The notes below the pieces were generated by a model. It made no database searches. It had not been told where the DNA came from and saw only the letters and a program-made list of their open reading frames with translations. This document shows, piece after piece, positions 34,714 through 44,097 of a stretch of DNA of 64,000 nt. This DNA is from Vibrio tubiashii. Its GTDB lineage: Bacteria; Pseudomonadota; Gammaproteobacteria; Enterobacterales; Vibrionaceae. Location of the stretch: the NCBI RefSeq assembly GCF_028551255.1, contig NZ_CP117029.1, positions 310,001 to 374,000 of the forward strand. Reading direction: 5' to 3'. Made by a program: the position numbers and the translations under genes. Within the stretch, counting starts at the first letter, position 1; every line of letters starts with the position of its first letter.

Positions 34714-34986
34714 TTACTCGCTTGGTGGAGTGTAGCCTTCGATATGAACGTCTTTACCTTCAAACAGGAAGTTAACCATTTCAGTTTCGATCAACTTGCG
34801 GTGCTCAGGATCCATCATGTTGAGCTTCTTTTCATTGATCAACATGGTCTGCTTGTGTTGCCACTCAGCCCAAGCTTGCTTTGAAATGTTATCAAAAATA
34901 CGTTTGCCTAGCTCGCCTGGATAAAGTTGGAAATCTAATCCATCGGCTTCTTTTTGTAGTCGAGCACAAAATACAGTGCGGCTCAT
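34714..34986 (-). CDS. yggX: Fe(2+)-trafficking protein YggX
   Basis: A 90-residue small protein that protects iron-sulfur proteins from oxidation and is linked to iron trafficking. It starts [20 protein letters not shown], with the conserved Cys7, and has the family YPGELGKRI and [16 protein letters not shown] segments. It follows mutY by 19 nt and should be co-transcribed, which fits a shared oxidative-damage role. Confidence 0.95.
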   Translation of the reverse strand: MSRTVFCARLQKEADGLDFQLYPGELGKRIFDNISKQAWAEWQHKQTMLINEKKLNMMDPEHRKLIETEMVNFLFEGKDVHIEGYTPPSE

Positions 34987-35005
34987 AACGACTCCTTAAC
35001 AATAA

Positions 35006-36061
35006 TTAGCTTTGAAGTTCGAATGGTAAGCTTTCCAGTAACTGTTTTACTGGTGCGGCTAAGCCAATCTCTTCAGGTTGCGATAAGTTATACCAAAGAC
35101 CTTTGCTTCCTTCCATTATCACATTAGGTTGCTTTGATAGGTCTACCAAAATTGGTGTGATATCGAGGTGGTAATGGCTAAAGGTGTGGCGAAAGGCAAT
35201 CAACTGAGTTTGCTGCTGAACCATATTCGAGGACACTCCTCGAATATCAAGCTGATGCGCAAGCTCTGCATCTGGATTTTCAGGGAAGCAGAACAAACCT
35301 CCCCAAATGCCGGATTGAGGACGTTGTTCTAGCCAAACTTGCCCTTGGTAGTGCAGCATGACAAACCAAGTTTCTTTGATTGGTTTGTCTTTCTTAGGTT
35401 TTTTACCTGGATAATCGAGTGGGTTACCTTGCTTATTAGCAATGCAATAAGATTCAACAGGGCACAATGTACATTTGGGCTTACTGCGCGTACAGACCAT
35501 CGCCCCCATATCCATCATGGCTTGGTTATACTTATCGACATCGATATCCGGTGTATGTTCTTCGGCGTATTGCCAAAGTTGGTTTTCGACCTTCTTTTGC
35601 CCCGGCCAACCTTCGACGGCAAAACTTCGCGCTAGGGTTCTTTTGACGTTGCCATCTAAAATAGCGTGAGGCTGTTTGTAAACCGATGATAGGACAGCTG
35701 CAGCGGTAGATCGGCCGATTCCCGGTAGGGCATTCATCTGCTCGATATCTAATGGAAACTGTCCATCATACTCTTGCGCGACAATTTTGGCGGCTTTGTG
35801 CAGGTTTCTAGCACGAGCGTAATAACCTAAACCGGTCCAGAGGTGAAGAACCTCATCTTGCTCTGCATTGGCAAGATCAACCACGGTCGGAAAGCGCTCT
35901 AGAAACCGTTGGTAATAGGGAATCACGGTCGCAACTTGAGTTTGCTGCAACATGATTTCTGATAGCCATACGCTATAAGCAGTTTTATCTTGCTGCCAAG
36001 GTAGGCTCTTACGTCCATAGTTTTCGTACCAATCTAAGATGGCACTGGCAAATGGGGTCAC
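35006..36061 (-). CDS. mutY: A/G-specific adenine glycosylase MutY
   Basis: Removes adenine mispaired with 8-oxoguanine in DNA. It has 351 residues: a helix-hairpin-helix ([15 protein letters not shown], about 111-125) followed by the catalytic Asp region ([13 protein letters not shown]). The 4Fe-4S cysteines are in [19 protein letters not shown]-terminal NUDIX-like domain recognises 8-oxoG. It is divergent from trmB, as in many gamma-proteobacteria. Confidence 0.96.
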   Translation of the reverse strand: MTPFASAILDWYENYGRKSLPWQQDKTAYSVWLSEIMLQQTQVATVIPYYQRFLERFPTVVDLANAEQDEVLHLWTGLGYYARARNLHKAAKIVAQEYDGQFPLDIEQMNALPGIGRSTAAAVLSSVYKQPHAILDGNVKRTLARSFAVEGWPGQKKVENQLWQYAEEHTPDIDVDKYNQAMMDMGAMVCTRSKPKCTLCPVESYCIANKQGNPLDYPGKKPKKDKPIKETWFVMLHYQGQVWLEQRPQSGIWGGLFCFPENPDAELAHQLDIRGVSSNMVQQQTQLIAFRHTFSHYHLDITPILVDLSKQPNVIMEGSKGLWYNLSQPEEIGLAAPVKQLLESLPFELQS

Positions 36062-36250
36062 GATATGCTCAATATTATAGTTGTGTAATTAAACAAAATT
36101 GCATCATAAGTTGAGGGTAAAGTACAACCGATAAAGAGTAAGGATATAAGCGAACCAAGCTGAAATGCGCTAAAAAACTTGCACCGATAGCAATTCTTTG
36201 GATAATCACAATCCCTTTGAGGCGAGACCAATTTTTAAACAGGCAAAATC

Positions 36251-36970
36251 ATGAGTGAAGTGACCACTAACGAGTACAACGAAGACGGTAAACTGATACG
36301 CAAAGTTCGCAGCTTTGTTCGACGCGAAGGTCGTTTGACCAAGGGTCAAGAAAACGCGATGAATGAGTGCTGGCCGACTATGGGTATTGATTACCAAGAA
36401 CAGCTTCTTGATTGGAAAGAAGTGTTTGGTAATGATAACCCTGTCGTTCTAGAAATTGGTTTTGGTATGGGCGCATCGCTAGTAGAAATGGCGAAAAACG
36501 CTCCTGAGAAGAACTTCATCGGTATTGAAGTGCATAGTCCAGGCGTTGGTGCATGTCTTTCAGATGCGCGTGATGCAGGCATTACTAACCTGCGCGTAAT
36601 GTGTCACGATGCGGTAGAAGTTTTCGCTAACATGATTCCTGACAGCAGCTTAGCGACTCTACAGCTATTCTTCCCAGACCCATGGCACAAAAAGCGTCAC
36701 CACAAGCGTCGTATCGTTCAGTTAGACTTTGCTGAGATGGTTCGTCAGAAGCTTATCGAAGGTGAAGGTATCTTCCACATGGCAACAGACTGGGAGAACT
36801 ACGCTGAGCATATGATTGAAGTGATGAATGAAGCGCCAGGTTACGAAAATATTGCTGAACAAGGCGATTTTGTCCCTCGTCCAGATGAGCGCCCGCTAAC
36901 AAAATTTGAAGCACGTGGTCACCGTTTAGGTCACGGCGTTTGGGATATTAAGTTTAAGCGCGTAAAATAA
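36251..36970 (+). CDS. trmB: tRNA (guanine-N7-)-methyltransferase
   Basis: Methylates G46 of tRNA using SAM. It has 239 residues. The SAM motif is [17 protein letters not shown] (about 66-82), with [13 protein letters not shown] and the family [18 protein letters not shown] motif. A Shine-Dalgarno is weak; the ATG begins the conserved [14 protein letters not shown] start of Vibrio homologues. A hairpin terminator follows. Confidence 0.96.
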   Translation: MSEVTTNEYNEDGKLIRKVRSFVRREGRLTKGQENAMNECWPTMGIDYQEQLLDWKEVFGNDNPVVLEIGFGMGASLVEMAKNAPEKNFIGIEVHSPGVGACLSDARDAGITNLRVMCHDAVEVFANMIPDSSLATLQLFFPDPWHKKRHHKRRIVQLDFAEMVRQKLIEGEGIFHMATDWENYAEHMIEVMNEAPGYENIAEQGDFVPRPDERPLTKFEARGHRLGHGVWDIKFKRVK

Positions 36971-37028
36971 CCAAAACGAATGCAATGACCGCTTTCTGAA
37001 CATGAGAGCATGCATCGAATAGAATTTA

Positions 37029-37057
37029 AAAGCCAACATGCCTATGTTGGCTTTTTT
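37029..37057 (+). terminator. trmB terminator
   Basis: AAAGCCAACAT-GCCT-ATGTTGGCTTT then T run, between trmB and glsB. Confidence 0.88.
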
Positions 37058-37104
37058 GACCCTACAAGAAAATAATAATAACTGATTGATTTTTAAGGTT
37101 GCTG

Positions 37105-38025
37105 ATGAAACCGACACAACAAATATTACAAGAGATTTTAGAAGAGGTTCGTCCACTTATCGGTCAAGGTAAGGTTGCTAACTACATTCCTGCCTTGGCG
37201 AAAGTCCCAGCTTCAAAGTTTGGTATTGCTGTTTTTACCAATCAAGGTGAAGTGATCAAAGCGGGCGATGCTGATGAAGCATTTTCTATTCAATCAATCT
37301 CCAAAGCGCTCAGCCTGACACTAGCGATGTGTTTGTATAAGCCTGAAGAAATTTGGGCTCGTGTGGGTAAAGAGCCTTCAGGCCAAGCATTTAACTCTCT
37401 TATTCAGCTTGAAATGGAGCAGGGCATTCCTCGCAATCCGTTTATCAATGCCGGAGCCATTGTTGTGGCGGATTTGCTTAATAGTCGCTTGTCGGCTCCT
37501 CGCCAGCGTTTATTGGAGTTTGTTCGCCAGTTGTCTGGTGATACTCATATCTGTTACGACAAGATTGTGGCCGCTTCAGAGATGATGCACAGCGACCGCA
37601 ATGCGGCAATTGCCTACCTAATGCGCTCGTTTGGTAACTTTGAAAATGAAGTCATCCCTGTACTAAACAACTATTTCCACGCGTGTGCACTTAAGATGAG
37701 CTGTGTCGATTTGGCAAAAACCTTTAGCTACCTTGCTAACAAAGGAACTTCAGTTCAGACCGGAAAGCCAGTCATTACACCAATGCAAACCAAGCAGCTG
37801 AATGCTTTGCTCGCGACCTGTGGTCTATACGATGGGGCCGGTGAGTTTGCCTACCGAGTGGGTATGCCAGGAAAGTCGGGTGTCGGTGGTGGCATTATGG
37901 CCGTTGTTCCGGGCGAAATGACGATCGCTGTTTGGTCACCAGAACTGGATCCATCAGGTAACTCTTTAGCAGGAACCAAAGCGCTAGAACTGTTAGCAGA
38001 GCGTATTGGGCGATCGATTTTTTAG
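37105..38025 (+). CDS. glsB: Glutaminase (beta-lactamase-like fold)
   Basis: Hydrolyses glutamine to glutamate and ammonia. It has 306 residues, the family length. The catalytic Ser-x-x-Lys is SISK at residues 64-67 in [11 protein letters not shown]; later motifs NPFINAGAI and [12 protein letters not shown] are intact. TTG and CTG codons lie in frame just upstream, but the ATG six bases after TAAGG is preferred. It is monocistronic, ending near the octamer repeat. It may help acid tolerance, as in enterobacteria (inference). Confidence 0.93.
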   Translation: MKPTQQILQEILEEVRPLIGQGKVANYIPALAKVPASKFGIAVFTNQGEVIKAGDADEAFSIQSISKALSLTLAMCLYKPEEIWARVGKEPSGQAFNSLIQLEMEQGIPRNPFINAGAIVVADLLNSRLSAPRQRLLEFVRQLSGDTHICYDKIVAASEMMHSDRNAAIAYLMRSFGNFENEVIPVLNNYFHACALKMSCVDLAKTFSYLANKGTSVQTGKPVITPMQTKQLNALLATCGLYDGAGEFAYRVGMPGKSGVGGGIMAVVPGEMTIAVWSPELDPSGNSLAGTKALELLAERIGRSIF

Positions 38026-38029
38026 ATAA

Positions 38030-38116
38030 GTATGGTGCGCTTCGCTGCTAGAGTACTGGGTCGGGCTTCGCCCTGCTGGAAAACTAGAGTTGACGTCGGT
38101 GTTTAACCACGACACT
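38030..38116. repeat. Left flank of the second octamer repeat element
   Basis: It contains CGCTTCGCT and GGGCTTCGCCCT motifs shared with the flank at 7293-7455. There is also an imperfect inverted copy (AAAACTAGAG near 38080, against CTCTAGTTTT at the repeat edge). Confidence 0.55.
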
Positions 38117-38208
38117 CTAGTTTTCTAGTTTTCTAGTTTTCTAGTTTTCTAGTTTTCTAGTTTTCTAGTTTTCTAGTTTTCTAGTTTTCTAGTTTTCTAG
38201 TTTTCTAG
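38117..38208. repeat. Tandem octamer repeat (CTAGTTTT)11
   Basis: Twelve CTAG cores at exact 8-bp spacing (11 full units plus CTAG), without interruption. It differs from the repeat at 7456-7668 by one base per unit (CTAG against CCAG). Confidence 0.95.
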
Positions 38209-38257
38209 CTCTCCATAGGACGAAGTCCGTTCCTACCGCCCGCATCCTATTTACGCT
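38209..38257. repeat. Right flank with GGAC-GAA-GTCC mini-hairpin
   Basis: AGGACGAAGTCCGTTCC here is the reverse complement (with loop change) of GGAACGGACTGCGTCCT near 7314. The stem GGAC/GTCC is conserved while the loop differs. Confidence 0.5.
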
Positions 38258-39433
38258 CTACTCTTCCACCATAAAGGCTTCTAGTAAGTCGTTGAGGAAC
38301 AGTTTGCCTTTCTCGGTGATTTGCCAGTGAGTGTCACTCTCGTCGATGTAGCTCATTTCAATAGCCCAGTCTATGGTTTCTTGAATTGCTGCAAAGCCAA
38401 GTCCAGTCGTATCTAAGAAGTCTTGTTTAGGGCACGCTTCTATCAGGCGGAAGCGGTTCATAAAGAACTCGAAAGGGCGATCCTCATAAGCGACTTCTTG
38501 TTCGCTGTTGAGATAAGGCTTAACCATATTATCGTACGCTGCAAGATAGCCCTTAGGGTGCTTAATCTTGGTGGTACGTACAATACGACCATCAGCAAAG
38601 CTTATTTTACCGTGTGAGCCGCAGCCAATGCCTAGATAGTCACCAAAGCGCCAGTAGTTGAGATTGTGCTGACATTGATAACCGGGTTTGCTGTAGCCTG
38701 AAATCTCGTACTGCACATAGCCTGCGTCAGCTAACTTTTTATGCCCTAACTCAAAGATATCCCACAAATCATCGTCGTCAGGCAAAGTTGGCTGCTTGTA
38801 GTAGAACATGGTGTTTGGCTCGATCGTCAACTGATACCAAGATAAGTGGGGGGGATCGAGCTCGATCGCCTTTTCCAGATCGTTAAGTGCTTGATCAACA
38901 GACTGATCCGGTAGGCCATGCATAAGATCGAGGTTAAAGCTGTTAAGGCCAATTTTGTGGGCAAGCTTAGCAGCATTTACCGCTTCATCTTGGCCGTGAA
39001 TACGTCCAAGCCGTTCTAGTTTCTGCTGCTCAAAACTTTGTACACCCACAGATATTCGAGTCACCCCCGCCTTTTGGTAGCCAGCAAAACGCTCTGCTTC
39101 TATGGTTCCGGGGTTGGCTTCCATTGTGATTTCGATGTCTGACTTGAATGGGATTCGTGCCTCGATACCTTGCAACAAGTCTGCGATCCCTTGGGCTGAA
39201 ATTAGACTTGGCGTTCCGCCACCAATAAAAATCGAGTGCAGTTGGCGCTGATTGTCTGCAATCTGGTAGCGCTCAATATCTGCATCTAAATCCTGTAGTA
39301 GGGCTGCGATGTACTCTTGTTCTGGAATATCCGCTTTGAGCGCGTGTGAGTTAAAGTCGCAATAAGGGCACTTTTGTACACACCAAGGGATGTGTACATA
39401 AAGGCTCAGTGCTGGTGGAATTAACTGGTTCAT
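38258..39433 (-). CDS. hemW: Radical SAM heme chaperone HemW
   Basis: A 391-residue radical-SAM protein, now regarded as a heme chaperone rather than an oxygen-independent coproporphyrinogen oxidase. The 4Fe-4S cysteines are Cys18, Cys22 and Cys25 in PWCVQKCPYCDF, and a SAM-binding GGGTPS follows. It starts 18 nt after rdgB on the same strand, the common rdgB-hemW pair. Confidence 0.94.
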   Translation of the reverse strand: MNQLIPPALSLYVHIPWCVQKCPYCDFNSHALKADIPEQEYIAALLQDLDADIERYQIADNQRQLHSIFIGGGTPSLISAQGIADLLQGIEARIPFKSDIEITMEANPGTIEAERFAGYQKAGVTRISVGVQSFEQQKLERLGRIHGQDEAVNAAKLAHKIGLNSFNLDLMHGLPDQSVDQALNDLEKAIELDPPHLSWYQLTIEPNTMFYYKQPTLPDDDDLWDIFELGHKKLADAGYVQYEISGYSKPGYQCQHNLNYWRFGDYLGIGCGSHGKISFADGRIVRTTKIKHPKGYLAAYDNMVKPYLNSEQEVAYEDRPFEFFMNRFRLIEACPKQDFLDTTGLGFAAIQETIDWAIEMSYIDESDTHWQITEKGKLFLNDLLEAFMVEE

Positions 39434-39451
39434 AGTGGTGAAAAAGATGGC

Positions 39452-40057
39452 CTAGACCGCTTGCTCAGATAGCGTCGCAAAAAGCTGTTTTAATGCTTTG
39501 CCGCGGTGCGAAAGCTGCTTTTTACGTGCAGGCTCTAGCTCTGCCGAAGCGCAATTATCTTCAGGGACAAAGAATACCGGGTCGTAGCCAAAGCCATTCT
39601 CGCCATGTGCTTTAGTTAAGATGCGGCCTTCCCATTTGCCGTGACAGACGATCGGGGTTGGGTCGTTTTCATGACGCATCAGAACTAGCACGCAGTGAAA
39701 GCGAGCAGTGCGTTGTTCTTCAGGGACATCTTTCATGGCTTCAAGCAGTTTTTCTAGATTCTGTTGATCGCTTGCGTCTTCGCCTGCATAACGAGCCGAG
39801 TAGATACCAGGCGCACCCTTTAGAAAGTCGACTTCAAGACCGGAATCATCGGCGATAGCGGCAAGCCCAGTTTCTTTAGCAGCATGACGCGCTTTGATAA
39901 TAGCGTTTTCAATGAATGTCGTTCCTGTCTCTGCTACTTCAGACACATTGAACTCGCTTTGAGCAACAACATCAAAACCAAAGTCAGACAGTAAATCTGC
40001 CATTTCGCGTACTTTGCCTTGGTTACCGGTCGCTAGAACAATCTTATTGCTTTTCAT
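39452..40057 (-). CDS. rdgB: XTP/dITP pyrophosphatase RdgB
   Basis: Removes non-canonical purine nucleotides (XTP, dITP) by releasing pyrophosphate, which prevents their incorporation into DNA. It has 201 residues. The N-terminal [12 protein letters not shown], the central [20 protein letters not shown] and the C-terminal [10 protein letters not shown] motifs are intact. Confidence 0.96.
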   Translation of the reverse strand: MKSNKIVLATGNQGKVREMADLLSDFGFDVVAQSEFNVSEVAETGTTFIENAIIKARHAAKETGLAAIADDSGLEVDFLKGAPGIYSARYAGEDASDQQNLEKLLEAMKDVPEEQRTARFHCVLVLMRHENDPTPIVCHGKWEGRILTKAHGENGFGYDPVFFVPEDNCASAELEPARKKQLSHRGKALKQLFATLSEQAV

Positions 40058-40091
40058 CGTATCGCCTTATCTATTTCTCGACTGTCGACTT

Positions 40092-40523
40092 CTATTCTTC
40101 GACATAAAATTTTTGGGTGAACTTTAATGCCCCTGCGCCTTTATTACCAGCGCTAACGTCAATGTTGAAGGTGAGTTGCTCTTCGTCTGAGATTGGAAAC
40201 TCAGCAAGATAGTAAATAGCACTGCCTTCTTTCACTTCGCGGAAGCTGAGTTCGCGCGTTTGACCAATCAGGTTTTTCGCGCTGCCAGAAAGCTCTGCGG
40301 TGATCGCAGGTTTGCCCACTTGAGAGTTATCTAACACGCTAATATTGAGAATAGCTGAGTAACCGTTACGTTTGAGTTTGTAACTGCGCGCGACTTGAGG
40401 GGTTAAAAAGGTTGAGTTAAAGGCTGAATAATGTACTTCAACATCTTTAATCGTTTTAAACTGACCTGCCCATGCAGGTAGGGCTAGGGCTGTAGCAAGA
40501 ATAAGAGTGATCCATTGTTTCAT
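40092..40523 (-). CDS. Exported DUF4426 protein
   Basis: About 143 residues with a signal peptide (MKQWITLILATALALPAWA) and a beta-rich mature part of the DUF4426 family, of unknown function. The frame extends upstream, but AAGGAAG just before the ATG at 40523 sets the start. It sits between yggU and rdgB, a conserved place in vibrios, so a link to that operon is likely but its role is unknown. Confidence 0.85.
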   Translation of the reverse strand: MKQWITLILATALALPAWAGQFKTIKDVEVHYSAFNSTFLTPQVARSYKLKRNGYSAILNISVLDNSQVGKPAITAELSGSAKNLIGQTRELSFREVKEGSAIYYLAEFPISDEEQLTFNIDVSAGNKGAGALKFTQKFYVEE

Positions 40524-40565
40524 AATGCTTCCTTTGTATTGGGCGTGTGCTCTAAATGAACACAA

Positions 40566-40590
40566 ATAAAAAGCCATCATAGGATGGCTT
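40566..40590 (-). terminator. Terminator overlapping the yggU stop
   Basis: AAGCCATC-ATAG-GATGGCTT with a minus-strand U-run. Its right arm covers the last codons of yggU, so transcription of the yggS-proC-yggT-yggU unit may partly end here. Confidence 0.65.
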
Positions 40591-40867
40591 CTATCTCGTT
40601 AGGTATTTGGGATGGAGAGCTGATTCGGACTTGTTTATGTCTGCCCAGCTCGCCTTTTTCTATTGTTATTAATCCCTTTGCCACCTTAAATTGCTTGGCG
40701 AGATACTTACTCAGATGAGCGTTGGCTTTACCATCGACAGGAGGCGCTGTAATCGCTATTTTCAGCTCCTCGCCGTGTTGACCTACAATCTTATCTCGAC
40801 TTGCTTTCGGCTGAATATAGAGCCGAATAACAAGGTCTTCACCATCAAACCAAGCTGCTTGTGACAT
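40577..40867 (-). CDS. yggU: YggU family protein (DUF167)
   Basis: A 96-residue member of the DUF167/YggU family with the recognisable [20 protein letters not shown] and [20 protein letters not shown] segments. The function is not established. It overlaps yggT by one base and belongs to the yggS-proC-yggT-yggU unit. Confidence 0.92.
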   Translation of the reverse strand: MSQAAWFDGEDLVIRLYIQPKASRDKIVGQHGEELKIAITAPPVDGKANAHLSKYLAKQFKVAKGLITIEKGELGRHKQVRISSPSQIPNEIEAIL

Positions 40868-41424
40868 TATAGTTGGAACCAGATAGGGCCGATCAGGTCA
40901 CCCATCAAGAAATTGGCAAACTGTAGCGCAATAAACAGAACCAGTACGCTTAGGTCAAAGCCACCCATCGCAGGAATAATGCGACGAATCGGCGCTAGCA
41001 TAGGCTCTGTTAGCTGATGGAAAACATACTCAATCGGGCTACGGCCTTGGCTCACCCAGCTTAGAATTGCGCGGATTAATAGCACCCAGAACAATAAGCC
41101 GCCTGCTGCTTTGGCCAATGACAATAGACCTAAGAATAGGAAGTCAGCACTGAATGAAACGGAGCCATTTGAAGCGATTAAAATAAGCGCGACAAATTTA
41201 AGCACACAAAGCACATAAGCAAATAGCAGAGTCGCTAAATCAATGCTGCCGACAGAAGGGATGACACGACGTAGCGGTGCAATCACTGGTTGAGTAGCCT
41301 TGACGATAAATTGCGAAAACGGGTTATAGAAGTCTGCACGGGCAGCTTGTAACCAAATACGTAAGATCACCACCATGATGTAGAGATCAAACAGGGTGGA
41401 AATCAGAAAACTCATTGAATTCAT
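40867..41424 (-). CDS. yggT: YggT family membrane protein
   Basis: A 185-residue integral membrane protein made of two repeated halves, each with a helix pair and a PxxxPIRRIIP-type segment ([20 protein letters not shown], then [20 protein letters not shown]). The family is widespread next to yggS/proC and has been tied to osmotic stress; no activity is assigned. Confidence 0.92.
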   Translation of the reverse strand: MNSMSFLISTLFDLYIMVVILRIWLQAARADFYNPFSQFIVKATQPVIAPLRRVIPSVGSIDLATLLFAYVLCVLKFVALILIASNGSVSFSADFLFLGLLSLAKAAGGLLFWVLLIRAILSWVSQGRSPIEYVFHQLTEPMLAPIRRIIPAMGGFDLSVLVLFIALQFANFLMGDLIGPIWFQL

Positions 41425-41463
41425 AGGTTACCCTTATTGTCTAGAGACTGTTGCTCTGGTCAT

Positions 41464-42282
41464 TTAAAATAATTTTTCCATCTCTTCAGCGCGTGAAACC
41501 GCGGCTTGCATCGCTTTGGCTACTATATCTGAAAGTTGATGTTGGTTGAATGTTCGTAGTGCTTCTGCGGTGGTGCCACCTTTTGAAGTCACGTTCTCAC
41601 GCAGGGTTGAAAGTTCAGTATCGGGATTACCTTCAACCATGCTAGCAGCGCCAAGAGCCGATTGTTGCACCAGCAAGCGAGCCGTTTGTTTATCAAAACC
41701 TTGAGCGATGGCTTCAGCTTGCATCGCTTCCATGAACAAGAAGAAATACGCAGGGGCGCTGCCGGCCGCCGCAATAATATTGTTGATGCCAGATTCTTGT
41801 TCAACCCAGCATACTTTGCCGCATGATTCCATCAGCGCGGCGGCGAAGGCTTTATCTTGCTGCGATACTTTTGTTGGCGCATAAAGGCCACTCATACCTA
41901 ACCCGAGTTGCGAAGGCGTGTTCGGCATGACGCGTACAAGGTTAAGTTCACAATCAAGCATTTGGTCAAAGCGAGCACTTTGAATACCAGCAGCAATGGA
42001 AATCACCAGTTTTTGTGACCAGTCGATGTTTTGCAGTGGTTTACACACTTCTTCCATCATTTGAGGTTTTACTGACAGTACGACAACGTCTGCTTGCTGC
42101 GCCGCTTGGGTGTTGTCATCGGTGGTACGAATACCAAACTCTTGCTCTAAAGGCACTCGGCGTGTCTCTGATGGTGCAGTCGCTGTAATTATCTCCGCTG
42201 GATAACCATCAGCCACTAAGCCCGACACTATGGCTTTTACCATGTTTCCTGCGCCGATAAAGGCAATTTTCTTATGTTCCAT
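41464..42282 (-). CDS. proC: Pyrroline-5-carboxylate reductase
   Basis: The last step of proline synthesis, reducing P5C with NAD(P)H. It has 272 residues. The Rossmann motif is IAFIGAGNMVKAIVSGL at the N-terminus, and the conserved C-terminal TSKGGTTAEALRTF is intact. The frame is open upstream into yggS, but MEHKKIAFIGAGN is the conserved start and clears the yggS stop. Confidence 0.95.
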   Translation of the reverse strand: MEHKKIAFIGAGNMVKAIVSGLVADGYPAEIITATAPSETRRVPLEQEFGIRTTDDNTQAAQQADVVVLSVKPQMMEEVCKPLQNIDWSQKLVISIAAGIQSARFDQMLDCELNLVRVMPNTPSQLGLGMSGLYAPTKVSQQDKAFAAALMESCGKVCWVEQESGINNIIAAAGSAPAYFFLFMEAMQAEAIAQGFDKQTARLLVQQSALGAASMVEGNPDTELSTLRENVTSKGGTTAEALRTFNQHQLSDIVAKAMQAAVSRAEEMEKLF

Positions 42283-42307
42283 TACTGTTGTATTCCTTGT
42301 GAACCGA

Positions 42308-43024
42308 TTACGCTTTATTACTGTAATCTCGTGCGCCAAATATTGCTGTGCCGATGCGTACCATAGTACTGCCAGCTTCAATTGCTGCTTGCATATCGCC
42401 GCTCATCCCCATTGATAAAGTATCGATGTTTTGCTCTGGAAAACGTTGCGCAAGCTTCTCTTTGAGTTGAGCTAGCTGAGTAAAGGCGTCTAGCTGTGAG
42501 GCATAGTCTGATACGTTAGCCGGAATTGACATCAATCCTCTTAAAGTGAGGTTGGGCAGGCTAGAAATCAACTCTGCTAGCTCAAAGATTTCATCATCAT
42601 TGATGCCTGATTTCGAATCTTCGCCGCTGGTGTTGACTTGGATCAGCACTTGTATTGGTGCCATATCATCAGGTCGTTGCTCGTTGAGACGCTTAGCAAT
42701 CTTGGCTCTATCAACGGTATGAACCCAAGCAAAGTTCTCAGCAACATGGCGTGATTTATTGGACTGGATTGGACCGATAAAGTGCCACTCAAGCTCTAAC
42801 TGTGGATGGTGCTCGGCAAAATACTCGACTTTGTTTGCGCCTTCCTGCACATAGTTCTCGCCAAAAGAGACTTGCCCGGCTTGAGCTGCCTCTAAAATTG
42901 CCTCGACTGGCTTAGTTTTACTTACTGCCAGAAGTTGCACTGTGTCTCGACCGCGTCCACACTTTTGTTGTGCGCCCTCAATCTGTGAGGTGATCTGTTC
43001 AATGTTTTGTTGAATACTAGTCAT
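42308..43024 (-). CDS. yggS: YggS family PLP homeostasis protein
   Basis: A 238-residue PLP-binding alanine-racemase-like barrel without racemase activity, involved in pyridoxal-phosphate and amino-acid homeostasis. The PLP lysine lies in LLAVSKTKPVEAI (Lys near 36), and the phosphate-binding SMGMSGDMQAAI segment is intact. It is divergent from pilT, with only about 25 bp between the start codons. Confidence 0.94.
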   Translation of the reverse strand: MTSIQQNIEQITSQIEGAQQKCGRGRDTVQLLAVSKTKPVEAILEAAQAGQVSFGENYVQEGANKVEYFAEHHPQLELEWHFIGPIQSNKSRHVAENFAWVHTVDRAKIAKRLNEQRPDDMAPIQVLIQVNTSGEDSKSGINDDEIFELAELISSLPNLTLRGLMSIPANVSDYASQLDAFTQLAQLKEKLAQRFPEQNIDTLSMGMSGDMQAAIEAGSTMVRIGTAIFGARDYSNKA

Positions 43025-43049
43025 AGCAGATTTTACTTAAGGATTTTAA

Positions 43050-44087
43050 ATGGATATCGCCGAATTACTGGATTTTAGTGTAAAGCATAATGCTTCAGAT
43101 CTACATCTTTCTGCCGGAGTATCTCCAATGGTACGGATAGATGGTGAAGTAAGAAAGCTTGGCGTGCCTGCTTTTAGCCATGCAGATGTGCATCGTTTAG
43201 TATTCGAAATTATGAATGATGGTCAACGCAGTGAATTTGAAGAGCGCCTTGAAGTCGACTTTTCTTTTGAGTTGCCGAATGTTGGTCGCTTCCGTGTTAA
43301 TGCATTTAACCAAGCGCGTGGTTGCGCAGCGGTATTTCGTACCATTCCGACTGAGATTCCGACCTTAGAGCAATTGTCAGCCCCACAAATCTTCGAAAGT
43401 ATCTCTAACATGGAAAAGGGTTTGGTATTGGTGACAGGCCCTACAGGCTCGGGTAAATCCACTACTTTGGCGGCGATGGTTGACCATATCAACCGCAACC
43501 ACAATAAGCATATTCTGACGATTGAAGACCCAATTGAATTTGTTCATAGCAATAATAAGTGCTTAATCAACCAACGCGAAGTTCATCGAGATACGCATAG
43601 TTTTAATAATGCGCTGCGCAGTGCACTGCGTGAAGACCCAGACGTGATCTTAGTGGGTGAATTGCGTGACCAAGAGACAATCAGTCTAGCACTGACAGCA
43701 GCAGAAACCGGGCACTTGGTGTTTGGGACTTTGCATACCAGTTCAGCGGCAAAAACCATCGACCGTATTATCGATGTTTTCCCGGGGAGTGATAAGGACA
43801 TGGTTCGCTCTATGCTCTCTGAGTCATTACGCGCAGTCATTGCACAAAAGTTGCTGAAGCGTATTGGCGGTGGTCGTACCGCTTGCCATGAGATCATGAT
43901 GGCGACACCGGCGATCCGTAACTTGATCCGTGAAGACAAGGTTGCTCAGATGTTTTCTGTGATTCAAACCGGTGCGGCACATGGCATGCAAACCATGGAG
44001 CAAAATGCCAAGCAGTTGATTGCGCAAGGTCTTGTTGATCAGGATGAAGTAGCGAAGAAGATCGAACTTGAAACTTCAATGTTCTAG
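43050..44087 (+). CDS. pilT: Type IV pilus retraction ATPase PilT
   Basis: A hexameric cytoplasmic ATPase that powers pilus retraction (twitching, DNA uptake). It has 345 residues. Walker A is GPTGSGKST (130-138), Walker B/Asp and His boxes are in DPDVILVGELRDQETI and ETGHLVFGTLHTSS, and AIRNLIREDK is the C-terminal AIRNLIRE motif. It is followed by pilU 10 nt later. Confidence 0.97.
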   Translation: MDIAELLDFSVKHNASDLHLSAGVSPMVRIDGEVRKLGVPAFSHADVHRLVFEIMNDGQRSEFEERLEVDFSFELPNVGRFRVNAFNQARGCAAVFRTIPTEIPTLEQLSAPQIFESISNMEKGLVLVTGPTGSGKSTTLAAMVDHINRNHNKHILTIEDPIEFVHSNNKCLINQREVHRDTHSFNNALRSALREDPDVILVGELRDQETISLALTAAETGHLVFGTLHTSSAAKTIDRIIDVFPGSDKDMVRSMLSESLRAVIAQKLLKRIGGGRTACHEIMMATPAIRNLIREDKVAQMFSVIQTGAAHGMQTMEQNAKQLIAQGLVDQDEVAKKIELETSMF

Positions 44088-44097
44088 GGAAAGAGTT

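Noticed and set aside
40092..40580. Extended start of the DUF4426 protein
   Set aside because: The added residues overlap the yggU terminator and stop and would hide the signal peptide; the internal ATG has a good ribosome-binding site.
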